From Bdellovibrionota bacterium (GTDB lineage Bacteria; Bdellovibrionota_C; UBA2361; JAFLCA01): a stretch of DNA of 64,000 nt. The notes beneath the pieces were generated by a model. The model saw nothing but the letters and a program-made list of their open reading frames with translations, was not told where the DNA came from and searched no databases. Positions 35,037 through 42,820 of this stretch are shown here, piece by piece. The stretch spans positions 1,791,933 through 1,855,932 of the forward strand of contig CP129486.1 in assembly GCA_030584005.1 (NCBI GenBank), written 5' to 3'. Each line of letters starts with the position of its first letter. Within the stretch, counting starts at the first letter, position 1. The position numbers were made by a program, and so were the translations under genes.

Positions 35037-35066
35037 ATGAACCAATCCACGGTGTGGCCAAGGGCT
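35037..35066 (+). repeat. Dispersed ~30-nt motif, copy 3
   Basis: TGAACCAATCCACG is identical to 6754-6767, followed by GTGTGGCCAAGGG, close to the copy at 3241. It lies about 70 nt upstream of the minus-strand start at 34968, like the copy before ydbH. Confidence 0.4.
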
Positions 35067-35157
35067 CAGCTATCTGTAAAATTACGGCGAGCCTTGCAAC
35101 AATTCGGTGCCTGCGAGACAGAAGTAAGGTCCCGAAATTGCTCTGATTACCCCTAGG

Positions 35158-35826
35158 CTACCTGCTGCCTAGACGCTCTCGGGCGGTGCTGGGCGCTGGC
35201 TCATCGGAAGCTCTTATCGTTGCTTCGGTAAGCGCAGTGCCATCGGAAGGCGTGAGGGGCGGGGCGCTCTGCTGAGCTGGTTGAGTTTGGCCCGCCGCAT
35301 CGCCGGCGGCGGCGGAGATTCTTTCTGCATAGCGGATTCCGAGACGAGAGGCTGCATCTCCCAGCCGCCAGGCCATGTACACGGTGCCTCCGGCAATTAA
35401 CACAATGACTGCAAGCGGCATTCGGTCAGCAAGATCTTCTAGCTTTTCCTTCAATCCTGTTAGAGCAAGGGCATCATTCCTTTCCGATCTTGGACTCACT
35501 CCGACGGTTTTTGTCTCCTTCACATATCCCGAGGCATACATTACATCGCCGATATGCACCCGTCCCCAACGTGCCTGTATATCCTGAAGCCTGAGGTTGC
35601 TGTCCCGAAGGGCGCGTCTAAACGGCGTGTCCGCTAGTATTGTTTCACGCAGCTTTCGGGTTGGTACGGCGATCGACTTGGCTCCATCCGGATCTTCACC
35701 ATGCGGCTTCACCGCATGATTGCCGACATGAACTTTGAAGAATGTAATGAGTTCAGGGGGCAGTTTCTCTCCTGATTCTGGTGCGGTAATTACCGTTTCG
35801 CTGCTTCTCGCCCTCACCCCTAGCAT
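35158..35826 (-). CDS. Orphan single-pass membrane protein
   Basis: 222 residues from ATG 35826; GGAG at 7 nt. Not recognised. Residues 1-130 are soluble (SSETVITAPESGEKLPPELI, FKVHVGNHAVKP, then LQDIQARWGRVHIGDVMYAS). A single hydrophobic segment (MPLAVIVLIAGGTVYMAW, about 150) follows a charged helix. The tail is Ala/Gln/Thr-rich and disordered. It is adjacent to the 35828-36154 gene (1 bp gap), so they form an operon. Confidence 0.6.
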   Translation of the reverse strand: MLGVRARSSETVITAPESGEKLPPELITFFKVHVGNHAVKPHGEDPDGAKSIAVPTRKLRETILADTPFRRALRDSNLRLQDIQARWGRVHIGDVMYASGYVKETKTVGVSPRSERNDALALTGLKEKLEDLADRMPLAVIVLIAGGTVYMAWRLGDAASRLGIRYAERISAAAGDAAGQTQPAQQSAPPLTPSDGTALTEATIRASDEPAPSTARERLGSR

Positions 35827-35827
35827 T

Positions 35828-36154
35828 TCAGTACTCCGTAATAGGCATGTCGTTGAGTAAGGCAGTATCCAGCCGCTCATGGGCCTGTCCGATCAGCTCT
35901 TCTCGCGTTACCAATTTGGTCTGATAGATCTCCTGAAGGAGATCCTTTGGCGGCTCATCGCCTGGACCGCATGCCACGCAAGACCCGTAGTCCGAGAGTA
36001 CGATTGGACCATTCTGCAGCGCTTCGCGGTATGCAATAAGGCGATGGGATGGGATCAGGAGCAGCGCCCAATAAGGCCCCTTGCCGGGCAGCTCGATGCA
36101 GCACTGCTCTAAGATCAGATCTGCTTGGGGAGTGCTCCCACTTGAATCGCTCAT
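35828..36154 (-). CDS. Orphan soluble protein, upstream partner in a two-gene operon
   Basis: 108 residues from ATG 36154 (MSDSSGSTPQADLILEQCC), not recognised; no strong SD. Features: CCIELPGKGPYWALLLIPSH, then RLIAYREALQNGPIVLSDYG and CVACGPGDEPPKDLLQEIYQ. Three or four Cys could bind a metal but spacing is not a standard zinc knuckle. The C-terminus is helical (REELIGQAHERLDTALLND). Its stop is 1 bp before the next start. Confidence 0.55.
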   Translation of the reverse strand: MSDSSGSTPQADLILEQCCIELPGKGPYWALLLIPSHRLIAYREALQNGPIVLSDYGSCVACGPGDEPPKDLLQEIYQTKLVTREELIGQAHERLDTALLNDMPITEY

Positions 36155-36195
36155 TGGTGTAAGAGTAATGTTAACCGCAGAGAGTATTTTAAGGA

Positions 36196-37308
36196 ATGGG
36201 TTTTTATCCAGCGGTATGTATTGTGAGATCCCTTGTCTTATCTGTAATTGCACTTGCTATCTCCCTAAGTGCGAGCGCCCAAGAGGAGCAGGTGCGTGTG
36301 GGTGTGCTGGCGCCGCTTAGCGGTGATGTTGCTCCTTGGGGCAACGACACAAAGCGCGCACTGGAGCTCGCCAACGAACGCATTGGCGAGGGCCGCATTA
36401 AGTTAATCTTCGAAGACGATCGCTGTGTCGGGAAAGATGCAGTAACCGCGGCTCGTAAGCTGCTGGCAATTGATCGCGTGCACTTTGGTATGACTGTGTG
36501 TACTGAGCCGACACTTTCGGTAGCGCCGATCTTCAACCAGGAGAAGAGGGTAATCGTGGCTCCGGGCGCCACCGCTGCGGCAGTCACGGGACTTGGTGAT
36601 TATATCTTTCGCACCTGGCCTAGCGATCAAGTGCTTGTCGAGATGGTCTTTAACCACCTGGCGCGTCGGGTGAACAGTGTCGCCGTGCTCACTGAAGCGC
36701 GAGGCTTCCCGCAAGAGTTCTCCAAAGCCTTCGTCGCGCTGGCTGAAAGGAAGGGGGTTGCGGTCGCTGCAGAGGACTTTGCCACGGGTGAAACTGACTT
36801 CCGGTCGCTCATTTTACGGGTGAAGGCAAAAGGAATGGCTGCACTGCTTGTCAGCACAGATTCCGATCGCACCCTTGCCAATGTGCTGCAGCAGGTGCGG
36901 GAGCAGAAGTGGCAGCTGCCGATGTATGGGAGCTATGTGGTGGGGACGGCCTCCTTTCTGTCCAAGCATAGCGATCTCGCTGAAGGAATCGTGTTTGGGG
37001 ATTCGCCCGCTGTAGCATGCTCCGAGACGCAGCAGGACTGCGATATATACCGGGAGTTCGAGAAGCGCTACTCGATACAATCTGCCAACTACATGGTCGC
37101 TTCATCGATCAGCGCCTTTCGCGTCATTCGCGATATGGTGCTCAGTGGACAGGATCCGCGGGCATTTCTCTATAGTGCTCGATTTGAGAGCGCTATCGGA
37201 TCTTTTCACTTCGACAGCAACGGAGATGTGGTGGGCCCAACACCATCATTGATGGTAATACGCAACGGAAAGGCCGAGATTATACATGAGGAAGCTCCCC
37301 GCGAGTAA
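36196..37308 (+). CDS. Branched-chain amino-acid-type ABC periplasmic binding protein
   Basis: 370 residues. Signal peptide SLVLSVIALAISLSASAQ. The LivJ/Peripla_BP_6 fold follows: RVGVLAPLSGDVAPWGNDTK, RIKLIFEDDRCVGKDAVTAA, then VHFGMTVCTEPTLSVAPIFN and RVIVAPGATAAAVT. The later parts are DYIFRTWPSDQVLVEM, FATGETDFRSLILRVKAKGM, GSYVVGTASF, and GSFHFDSNGDVVGPTPSLMV near the C-terminus. Typical ligands are amino acids, amides or urea. No permease or ATPase is adjacent, so it may be an orphan sensor or binding partner. The cysteine pairs (C88-C106 region, C~265) suggest disulfides. Divergent from the minus-strand operon. Confidence 0.85.
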   Translation: MGFYPAVCIVRSLVLSVIALAISLSASAQEEQVRVGVLAPLSGDVAPWGNDTKRALELANERIGEGRIKLIFEDDRCVGKDAVTAARKLLAIDRVHFGMTVCTEPTLSVAPIFNQEKRVIVAPGATAAAVTGLGDYIFRTWPSDQVLVEMVFNHLARRVNSVAVLTEARGFPQEFSKAFVALAERKGVAVAAEDFATGETDFRSLILRVKAKGMAALLVSTDSDRTLANVLQQVREQKWQLPMYGSYVVGTASFLSKHSDLAEGIVFGDSPAVACSETQQDCDIYREFEKRYSIQSANYMVASSISAFRVIRDMVLSGQDPRAFLYSARFESAIGSFHFDSNGDVVGPTPSLMVIRNGKAEIIHEEAPRE

Positions 37309-37333
37309 GAATCCCAGAGGGGAAAACGGGCGG

Positions 37334-37355
37334 GCGAGAAGTGAAGGGGCACTTC
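37334..37355 (+). terminator. Hairpin after the binding-protein gene
   Basis: GAGAAGTG-aagggg-CACTTCTC, a perfect 8-bp stem 25 nt past the stop, followed by cttacg rather than a T-run. Probably a transcript-end hairpin for the plus-strand gene, and possibly the convergent one. Confidence 0.45.
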
Positions 37356-37402
37356 TCCTTACGTGACCTTTCGATCAACCCGCCGTGGAGGGGCACGTCG
37401 TC

Positions 37403-37957
37403 TCAGGCTTGCGCCATAATCGGGGGAGGCATTGAGAACAGCCAGTTTCTGAGCATGGCGACCTGTTCTTGCTGCTCTTGGACGGTGTCCAATGCGGCAA
37501 TAATCCCTGCGATTGCCTCTTGCTCCCGCGGCGCCACGAGGGGCCGGAGCCTCGCCGCCGCATCTCTGAGTGCAAGCGAGTCCCTGAGGTGGAATCGCGT
37601 CTCGATCATGCGCAGGTAGGCGCGATTGTATGGCCTCGCAAGGTATTCGCGCATGAACAGGTGAGGCGAACTTTCAGACTGCGCATATTGACGCAGCATC
37701 GACAACTCCTGAAGCACCTGAGCCGATGCGTTCAGGAACTGCTGCATGCGCGGAGCGAGTCTCCGCAGCACGCCCGACAGATCTCGGCCAGCATCAACGC
37801 GGGCACAGTTTGCCTCGCGCTCGTCAGCCTTGATCCACCTCTCGGCGGCATCAAGAAATCCGGTCAGGGGATCGGGGGTACGCCGTGCACAGCGCACGAG
37901 CAGGGCCGTTGAACCAGTCATCAGAATAGCGATGATCGCCACTTCGGAGCCGGTCAT
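37403..37957 (-). CDS. Orphan helical protein with an N-terminal membrane segment
   Basis: 184 residues from ATG 37957, with GGAGG at 7 nt. Not recognised. N-terminal hydrophobic segment (SEVAIIAILMTGSTALLVRC) then a long helical soluble part: TGFLDAAERWIKADEREANC, SAQVLQELSMLRQYAQSESS, then FMREYLARPYNRAYLRMIET and LRPLVAPREQEAIAGIIAAL. The tail is Pro/Met rich. Possibly an inner-membrane-anchored coiled coil. Confidence 0.6.
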   Translation of the reverse strand: MTGSEVAIIAILMTGSTALLVRCARRTPDPLTGFLDAAERWIKADEREANCARVDAGRDLSGVLRRLAPRMQQFLNASAQVLQELSMLRQYAQSESSPHLFMREYLARPYNRAYLRMIETRFHLRDSLALRDAAARLRPLVAPREQEAIAGIIAALDTVQEQQEQVAMLRNWLFSMPPPIMAQA

Positions 37958-38241
37958 CACACATCCTCCACAGGGCAGGGGGGTGTAGCGAATTCACTAG
38001 AAACCTCATCCGCGCCACATGACGCGGAACCTTTGAAGTAAGGAAGTAGCTTCACTTCTGCCCATAGACTGAGTGCCGCATGGTGCAGGCACATTGAAAG
38101 AACGGTGCTGTACGACATGCAACATATACCGATATCAGCACATATTTCAAAGCAGCTATAACTGTCGCTTTTAAGGGGTCCGATACGCCCTATTTGCCCA
38201 TACCCGCGCTCCAATGCGACGGGACGATTAAAGTGAGCCAT
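37957..38241 (-). CDS. Doubtful small ORF coupled to the next gene
   Basis: 94 residues from ATG 38241. Its stop overlaps the next ATG (TGATG), which suggests coupling. The product is Cys-rich (8) with no recognisable fold, and AAGG is 12 nt from the ATG, too far. Probably real only if the overlap is meaningful. Confidence 0.3.
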   Translation of the reverse strand: MAHFNRPVALERGYGQIGRIGPLKSDSYSCFEICADIGICCMSYSTVLSMCLHHAALSLWAEVKLLPYFKGSASCGADEVSSEFATPPCPVEDV

Positions 38242-38286
38242 AACAGCAGTATGCCTTGAAGATCCACCCAGATGGAGCTAGCGCTT

Positions 38287-38775
38287 ATGGCAGTGATAAC
38301 CAGCTCGAAAGTTTCCATAGATACGGCCGGTCCATCTGCTAAAGCTGACCTTGCACTCCCTACGACCCTCTCCAGCCAGGCTCGGCAGATCGCCCAGGAG
38401 TATACATCGCGAGGCGGGGTGGATGTGGCAAAGGGCATGCGAGCGCTCGAAAGGCCCCTGCACGACCTGCTGGCCAAGTGCGCCAACCACGCGGGCAGCG
38501 ATCCCGTGAGTCTGCATCTAAAGGAAACAACAGCGCGGAGCCTAAATGCGGCCATCCGCGCTCTGCCTGCTATAGCGAGTGGACTTGAATCTGCTGAACC
38601 GCATCGAGTTGTTGGCGCGTTGCAGCTATATCAGCAGCATCAGCCCGTGTTAACCACGGCAGCTGGACTGATTGGGCAGGAAGAGCGGGGGGTGGGCGCT
38701 TTCATGCGGCAGACCATTGAGCGTGTGGCTTCTGTAGCGGCGCGCTTTCGTCCAACCCCAAGAGCAGCCGTTTGA
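38287..38775 (+). CDS. Orphan helical protein
   Basis: 162 residues from ATG 38287, with GGAG at 9 nt; an ATG 15 nt upstream is less well spaced. Not recognised. Mainly alpha-helical and Ala-rich: LPTTLSSQARQIAQEYTSRG, then MRALERPLHDLLAKCANHAG, LHLKETTARSLNAAIRALPA and HRVVGALQLYQQHQPVLTTA. No membrane segment. It converges with menA. Confidence 0.55.
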   Translation: MAVITSSKVSIDTAGPSAKADLALPTTLSSQARQIAQEYTSRGGVDVAKGMRALERPLHDLLAKCANHAGSDPVSLHLKETTARSLNAAIRALPAIASGLESAEPHRVVGALQLYQQHQPVLTTAAGLIGQEERGVGAFMRQTIERVASVAARFRPTPRAAV

Positions 38776-38777
38776 TC

Positions 38778-39650
38778 TCAGAACGATATAATCGCCACTG
38801 TTAACAGTACGGCAAACAGCAGCAGCAGCCTCGCTGCACGACTGAGCGCTTCTCCGAAGCGCTGCGTATCTTTGGCGCGCATGGTCAGCAGCTGCACCCC
38901 GCAGGCGAGTGGGAGGGTCAGGCAGGGGAGCCAGGCCGCAGGTTCCGAGTAGGGGAGCCAGAAGGGGGCAAGCAGGTAGGGGATGGCCAGAAACGCGGCA
39001 AGCTCGTATAGCGCACCGCGCCTTCCAAGACGTGTGGCAATGGTCCTCTTATTGGCAGCTCTATCGGATTCAAGGTCTCGAATGTTATTTACGAGAAGTA
39101 ATACGACTGAGAGACAGCCGAGCTGGGCGCCCGCAAGCAGGGAATAGGTTGAAAAGTGAAGTGCAAGTACCCAATAGCTTCCGGTCACTGCGATAAGACC
39201 GAAGAATAGCAGTACAAAAACTTCGCCAAGTCCGAGATAGGCCAGGGGCAGCGGGCCGCCGGTGTAGGCATAGGCAAAAAAGAGGGCCAGGACCCCTATC
39301 AAGAAAATTGGCCAGCCGCCCTGCATGACCAATGGAATGCCGGCTAAAACGGCTGCTCCAAGCATGGCGTAGCCAGCTTTTAGGACGGACCGATGATCCA
39401 AGAGCCCGGCTTGAGAGACCCGCGTTGGGCCGATGCGCTGCTGGTCGGCGCCCCGCATGTAATCGATAGCGTCATTAAAAAGATTAGTTGCGATCTGAAT
39501 TGATGTTGTCGCCACAACGAGCCACAACACCAGCAAAGCATTCAGCGCGACTTGATCGCGCCAGACCAAGGCTATGGCCGGAAGCAACGGGGCTATGGCA
39601 GCCACAAGGGTGCGCGGCCTGGCGGCGAGTATCCACGGTGACACGGGCAT
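38778..39650 (-). CDS. menA: 1,4-dihydroxy-2-naphthoate prenyltransferase family protein
   Basis: 290 residues from ATG 39650 (MPVSPWILAARPRTLVAAIA). A UbiA-superfamily membrane enzyme with eight or nine helices. The first Asp-rich motif is ATNLFNDAIDYMRGAD, followed by RIGPTRVSQAGLL. The second is NNIRDLESDRAANKRTIATR. The MenA-like RPRTL start and DYxxGxD spacing support MenA over UbiA. It joins a polyprenyl chain to DHNA in menaquinone synthesis. No other men gene is nearby. Confidence 0.88.
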   Translation of the reverse strand: MPVSPWILAARPRTLVAAIAPLLPAIALVWRDQVALNALLVLWLVVATTSIQIATNLFNDAIDYMRGADQQRIGPTRVSQAGLLDHRSVLKAGYAMLGAAVLAGIPLVMQGGWPIFLIGVLALFFAYAYTGGPLPLAYLGLGEVFVLLFFGLIAVTGSYWVLALHFSTYSLLAGAQLGCLSVVLLLVNNIRDLESDRAANKRTIATRLGRRGALYELAAFLAIPYLLAPFWLPYSEPAAWLPCLTLPLACGVQLLTMRAKDTQRFGEALSRAARLLLLFAVLLTVAIISF

Positions 39651-39832
39651 AACGAGCACCAGCAAACAGTTGAAAGTGGTTGTATAGCGGGAGGCGTGGC
39701 GCGGAGGAAGTGCCAGTAGGCGCCAGTCCAGCCACGCAGTCGAGGGGCCACCCCCCTGCATTAGTTCACCAGAACTAGAAAACTGATTCCGTTTAGTAGG
39801 GGGGCTATGTTAAGGTTAAACGGGCATGCCGT

Positions 39833-40933
39833 ATGGGAAACAGTATGAAGAACGCGCCCGACCTTTCGCAACAGCCAAGACCGTCGCACGAAGCCGTGTG
39901 GTTACGGCTCTCCGCGTTCCTGTCGATGCGTTCGCCCAATACGCAGCTCACCTACAAGGGGATCGTTGATGAGTGGTGCCGCTTCCTTGGTGCGGAATCA
40001 GGAACGAGCGAGGCCGCCAAGCTGCTTATCAAGGCCCAAGACATCCACGCCATGGCCTATAGGGCCTGGCTTGAGAAGCAGCCCGGCGAAAAACCCAGGG
40101 CGCAGCGTTCTATGGGCAGGCCTGCTGGTTCAAAGCTGCTTTCAACTGAGCGTCGCAGCGCAAGAAAGAAAGAAGGTCTTGAGAGCACGCAGTCTAACAG
40201 TACGATCGCCAAGAAGTTTGCGGCTCTGCGGCGCATCTACCGCATGCTCATGGCCAGCAATATCGGCGTACAGGAGAATCCGTTTGATACCGATAGGGTG
40301 CCTCCCCCACCCAAGGACTCGGGACGAAAGCGCCCCACGGAGATGGTGGATTTCAAACTGGTAACGAAGATTGTGCATTCCCCCGATCCGCGTACTCCGC
40401 GCGGCCTGCGTGACCAGGGTATTTTAGCTGCTCTTTTCGGTGGCGGGCTCAGGCGCAGTGAAGTCGTACATCTGCGTATCGGTGATGTGCGGCGCAGTCA
40501 GGCCGGCACGGTGTATCTGTACCTGCGTGCCACTAAAGGCAAGCGCGATGCAGAGCAGGCGCTCCCGGATTGGGCTGCCAAGATTATTCTGCAGGTTGTG
40601 CAGCAACGCCTTCAATCGGGCGGCAGACCCGACAGTTACCTCTTTGTAAGTTACATCGGGCGAGCTGGAGCTGCACCCACCGAAGACCCAGTGTCCGCCA
40701 GCGGGGTCTACAAGCTCTTCCTGCACTATTGCCGCGCAGCTGGTGCCGGGCCCTTTTGTACCCCCCACTCCGCTCGCGCCACCGCTATCACAAGACTCCT
40801 GGCTGCCGGGATTCCGCACCGCGAGGTGCAGGAATTCTCCCGGCATTCATCGATCCAGATGGTTGAGCTGTATGACAAGCGGCGCATCGGAGTCGATGAG
40901 AACGCAGCCAAGAAGCTGAAGTACGAAGAGTAA
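39833..40933 (+). CDS. Tyrosine recombinase (phage-type integrase)
   Basis: 366 residues. All catalytic residues are visible: R207 in GGGLRRSE, K235 in RATKGKRD, H312 and R315 in TPHSARAT, H338 in FSRHSS, and the nucleophile Y347 in MVELYDKR. A SAM-like N-terminal DNA-binding domain (about 20-165) has LSMRSPNTQLTYKGIVDEWC and FAALRRIYRMLMASN. A long basic linker (GSKLLSTERRSARKKEGLES) is unusual. It carries out site-specific strand exchange. ATG 39845 with GGA at 6 nt is an alternative start. It borders the accessory region 40-53.6 kb and could have inserted it. Confidence 0.88.
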   Translation: MGNSMKNAPDLSQQPRPSHEAVWLRLSAFLSMRSPNTQLTYKGIVDEWCRFLGAESGTSEAAKLLIKAQDIHAMAYRAWLEKQPGEKPRAQRSMGRPAGSKLLSTERRSARKKEGLESTQSNSTIAKKFAALRRIYRMLMASNIGVQENPFDTDRVPPPPKDSGRKRPTEMVDFKLVTKIVHSPDPRTPRGLRDQGILAALFGGGLRRSEVVHLRIGDVRRSQAGTVYLYLRATKGKRDAEQALPDWAAKIILQVVQQRLQSGGRPDSYLFVSYIGRAGAAPTEDPVSASGVYKLFLHYCRAAGAGPFCTPHSARATAITRLLAAGIPHREVQEFSRHSSIQMVELYDKRRIGVDENAAKKLKYEE

Positions 40934-40939
40934 TCGCCC

Positions 40940-41335
40940 CTACTCTTTCTCCTTGCCGGCCATGATGTGAGTCCTTCTAAGGCCGACGTAGAGCACCATT
41001 AAGGTGAATACGACGACAACGGTGAGCGAATACACCCCTACTACCGATGCGAGCACCGTGTTGTACACAAATGCGATGTGGTCCAAAGCTGATTGGGGTG
41101 CTGCAAAGTAGTCAGAGTCAGATCCGCAATAGCGGCTTTTCACCAAAAATCCGGCGCCGCTGGCAACAGCGATGGCTATAACGCCAAGAGCGAAGAGATG
41201 CTCAAGTCCCTGATCGATCGGCGATCGGGCAGTTGCCCTAATAAGCGCCCCAATGGGCTGCTTGAGAAGCAGCATCAGAATGGTACCCGTGGCGATGGCG
41301 ACAGCTAACTCGACCGCTGCAAGAGCGATAATCAT
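40940..41335 (-). CDS. Small membrane protein
   Basis: 131 residues, not recognised. Three membrane segments: IIALAAVELAVAIATGTILM (near 1-22), LEHLFALGVIAIAVASGAGF (about 42-62), and SVVGVYSLTVVVVFTLMVLY (about 95-118), with a basic tail (RRTHIMAGKEKE). A loop carries one Cys. It converges with the recombinase, 6 bp apart. Confidence 0.6.
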   Translation of the reverse strand: MIIALAAVELAVAIATGTILMLLLKQPIGALIRATARSPIDQGLEHLFALGVIAIAVASGAGFLVKSRYCGSDSDYFAAPQSALDHIAFVYNTVLASVVGVYSLTVVVVFTLMVLYVGLRRTHIMAGKEKE

Positions 41336-41434
41336 AAACCCCCCAAAGAACGCAAAGAACCTATACTTGGGTTATGGGGCTAAGAAGTTTTCGTAGTGCA
41401 TGCAGAACTGAGGAGCTGGTTGGATCCCGCACGG

Positions 41435-42781
41435 CTACTCGAGATCCTTCCCGCCTATTTCTAAGGCCTGATGTACCGTGGACCGCAGTGCCTGTCCGCG
41501 CAGCTTGTCACCGGTTGCGATTAGCTCACCTGTTGTTGCGTTAAACAGATACCCGGCGGGAATGCCAGCTGGACAAAATTGCGCAATTATCTCGCCTTGC
41601 CACCCTCCGCTGTCAAAAGCATGGACCCAGCCCAGATTGCGCGCGCCGATCAGGTCGAGGGCTTCTTGTCTCTTGTCCTCTTCGTCGATAGAGACACTGA
41701 CGATCGTAAAACCCTTATCTTTGAACTCCTGATACACCGCCGAAAGATTCGGTAACTCGCCGATACAGGGGCCGCACCAGGATGCCCAAAAATCCAGCAG
41801 CACGATCTGGCCCCTGAGGTCCTGGGGAACCCGTAGTTGTTTGCCCTCGATTGTCGTCACAGTAAATGAGGGCATAATGCTGCCGGCTTTCAGATCAGGC
41901 GGCGGAGGTACCTCTGGAACTGATTTGTCGGAACGGATCAATTCAATCCTGGTGCCGTCGCGCGAGATGCTGGCGATCTCGTAGGTGATCCCATTTATGG
42001 TGAAGGGCTCACTAACGGTGAACGATTCGCCTCGATGGTCGTACCTGCCATTGCCGTTCACGTCCACGAGCAGCTCGATCTCAATCCTTGGAGACTCCTT
42101 AGTATGGGAAAAATCGCCCGTTACGGCCCCATCGTCTAGCAGTATTTCGTAATGCCGGCCGTCAAGTTCCAGGTACCCTTTTGTTGCATAGTCACGGTAT
42201 CGATCGATTCGGTGCTCAACATTGAATTCTTTACGTGTGGCGGGATCGGGGAAGAACAACGCGACAGACCAGCTATTGGCATCGGGTGCGGAGCTGGTGG
42301 CAACATCAGAGCGTACCGTTACCGTGCCCGCGGTCTTCTCCCCGTTCATGACAGGGCGTCTTTCCACCATCCAGGAGGCGGGATGGTCATCGGTAAGGTC
42401 ACCGTTCCTGTTGCTATCGATTATGAAACGCTCCCTTGATTCGTCGAGCATGAAGCCAACCGGCGTAGCGGGAGCTCGATAACGAGTGCCATCACCAAAG
42501 GAGAACTCCCCAAACACTGCGTCGGGTGAATGTGCAGGGAGTTTGGTGATTGAAGCGGGAGGAGTAGATGAAACTTCGGTGGTCCAGGGAGCCCACGATC
42601 CAATATAACGAGCGGCAAAGCCCTGCACGGGGGCGAGGTTTGCGCTAATTCGCTCGGGCTGAGCAGCGCTCACGGAATCCTGTGGAGGGTTATTGTCTAT
42701 GCTCTGGCAGCCTGCACCGGTGACTCCAAGGAGAGCGCTGCTGAGTGCTATTGCGGGGGCGTTGTTGCTGATCGATCTCAT
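41435..42781 (-). CDS. Lipoprotein with C-terminal TlpA/ResA-type thioredoxin domain
   Basis: 448 residues from ATG 42781. Lipobox GVTGAGC. Residues ~40-290 form a beta-rich domain with two EF-hand-like loops: DSNRNGDLTDDH and DVNGNGRYDHRG, likely Ca-binding. The thioredoxin domain starts near 300 (MPSFTVTTIEGKQLRVPQDL), with the redox motif in FWASWCGPCIGELPNLS and a cis-Pro in PAGIPAGYLF. It is a membrane-anchored disulfide oxidoreductase facing the periplasm. The Ca-loop plus TlpA arrangement is not one I recognise. It lies just downstream of the dual-ParB gene. Confidence 0.8.
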   Translation of the reverse strand: MRSISNNAPAIALSSALLGVTGAGCQSIDNNPPQDSVSAAQPERISANLAPVQGFAARYIGSWAPWTTEVSSTPPASITKLPAHSPDAVFGEFSFGDGTRYRAPATPVGFMLDESRERFIIDSNRNGDLTDDHPASWMVERRPVMNGEKTAGTVTVRSDVATSSAPDANSWSVALFFPDPATRKEFNVEHRIDRYRDYATKGYLELDGRHYEILLDDGAVTGDFSHTKESPRIEIELLVDVNGNGRYDHRGESFTVSEPFTINGITYEIASISRDGTRIELIRSDKSVPEVPPPPDLKAGSIMPSFTVTTIEGKQLRVPQDLRGQIVLLDFWASWCGPCIGELPNLSAVYQEFKDKGFTIVSVSIDEEDKRQEALDLIGARNLGWVHAFDSGGWQGEIIAQFCPAGIPAGYLFNATTGELIATGDKLRGQALRSTVHQALEIGGKDLE

Positions 42782-42820
42782 AAACGAACTACCTTTGTGT
42801 GGGAGGGGTTGACGCACCGA

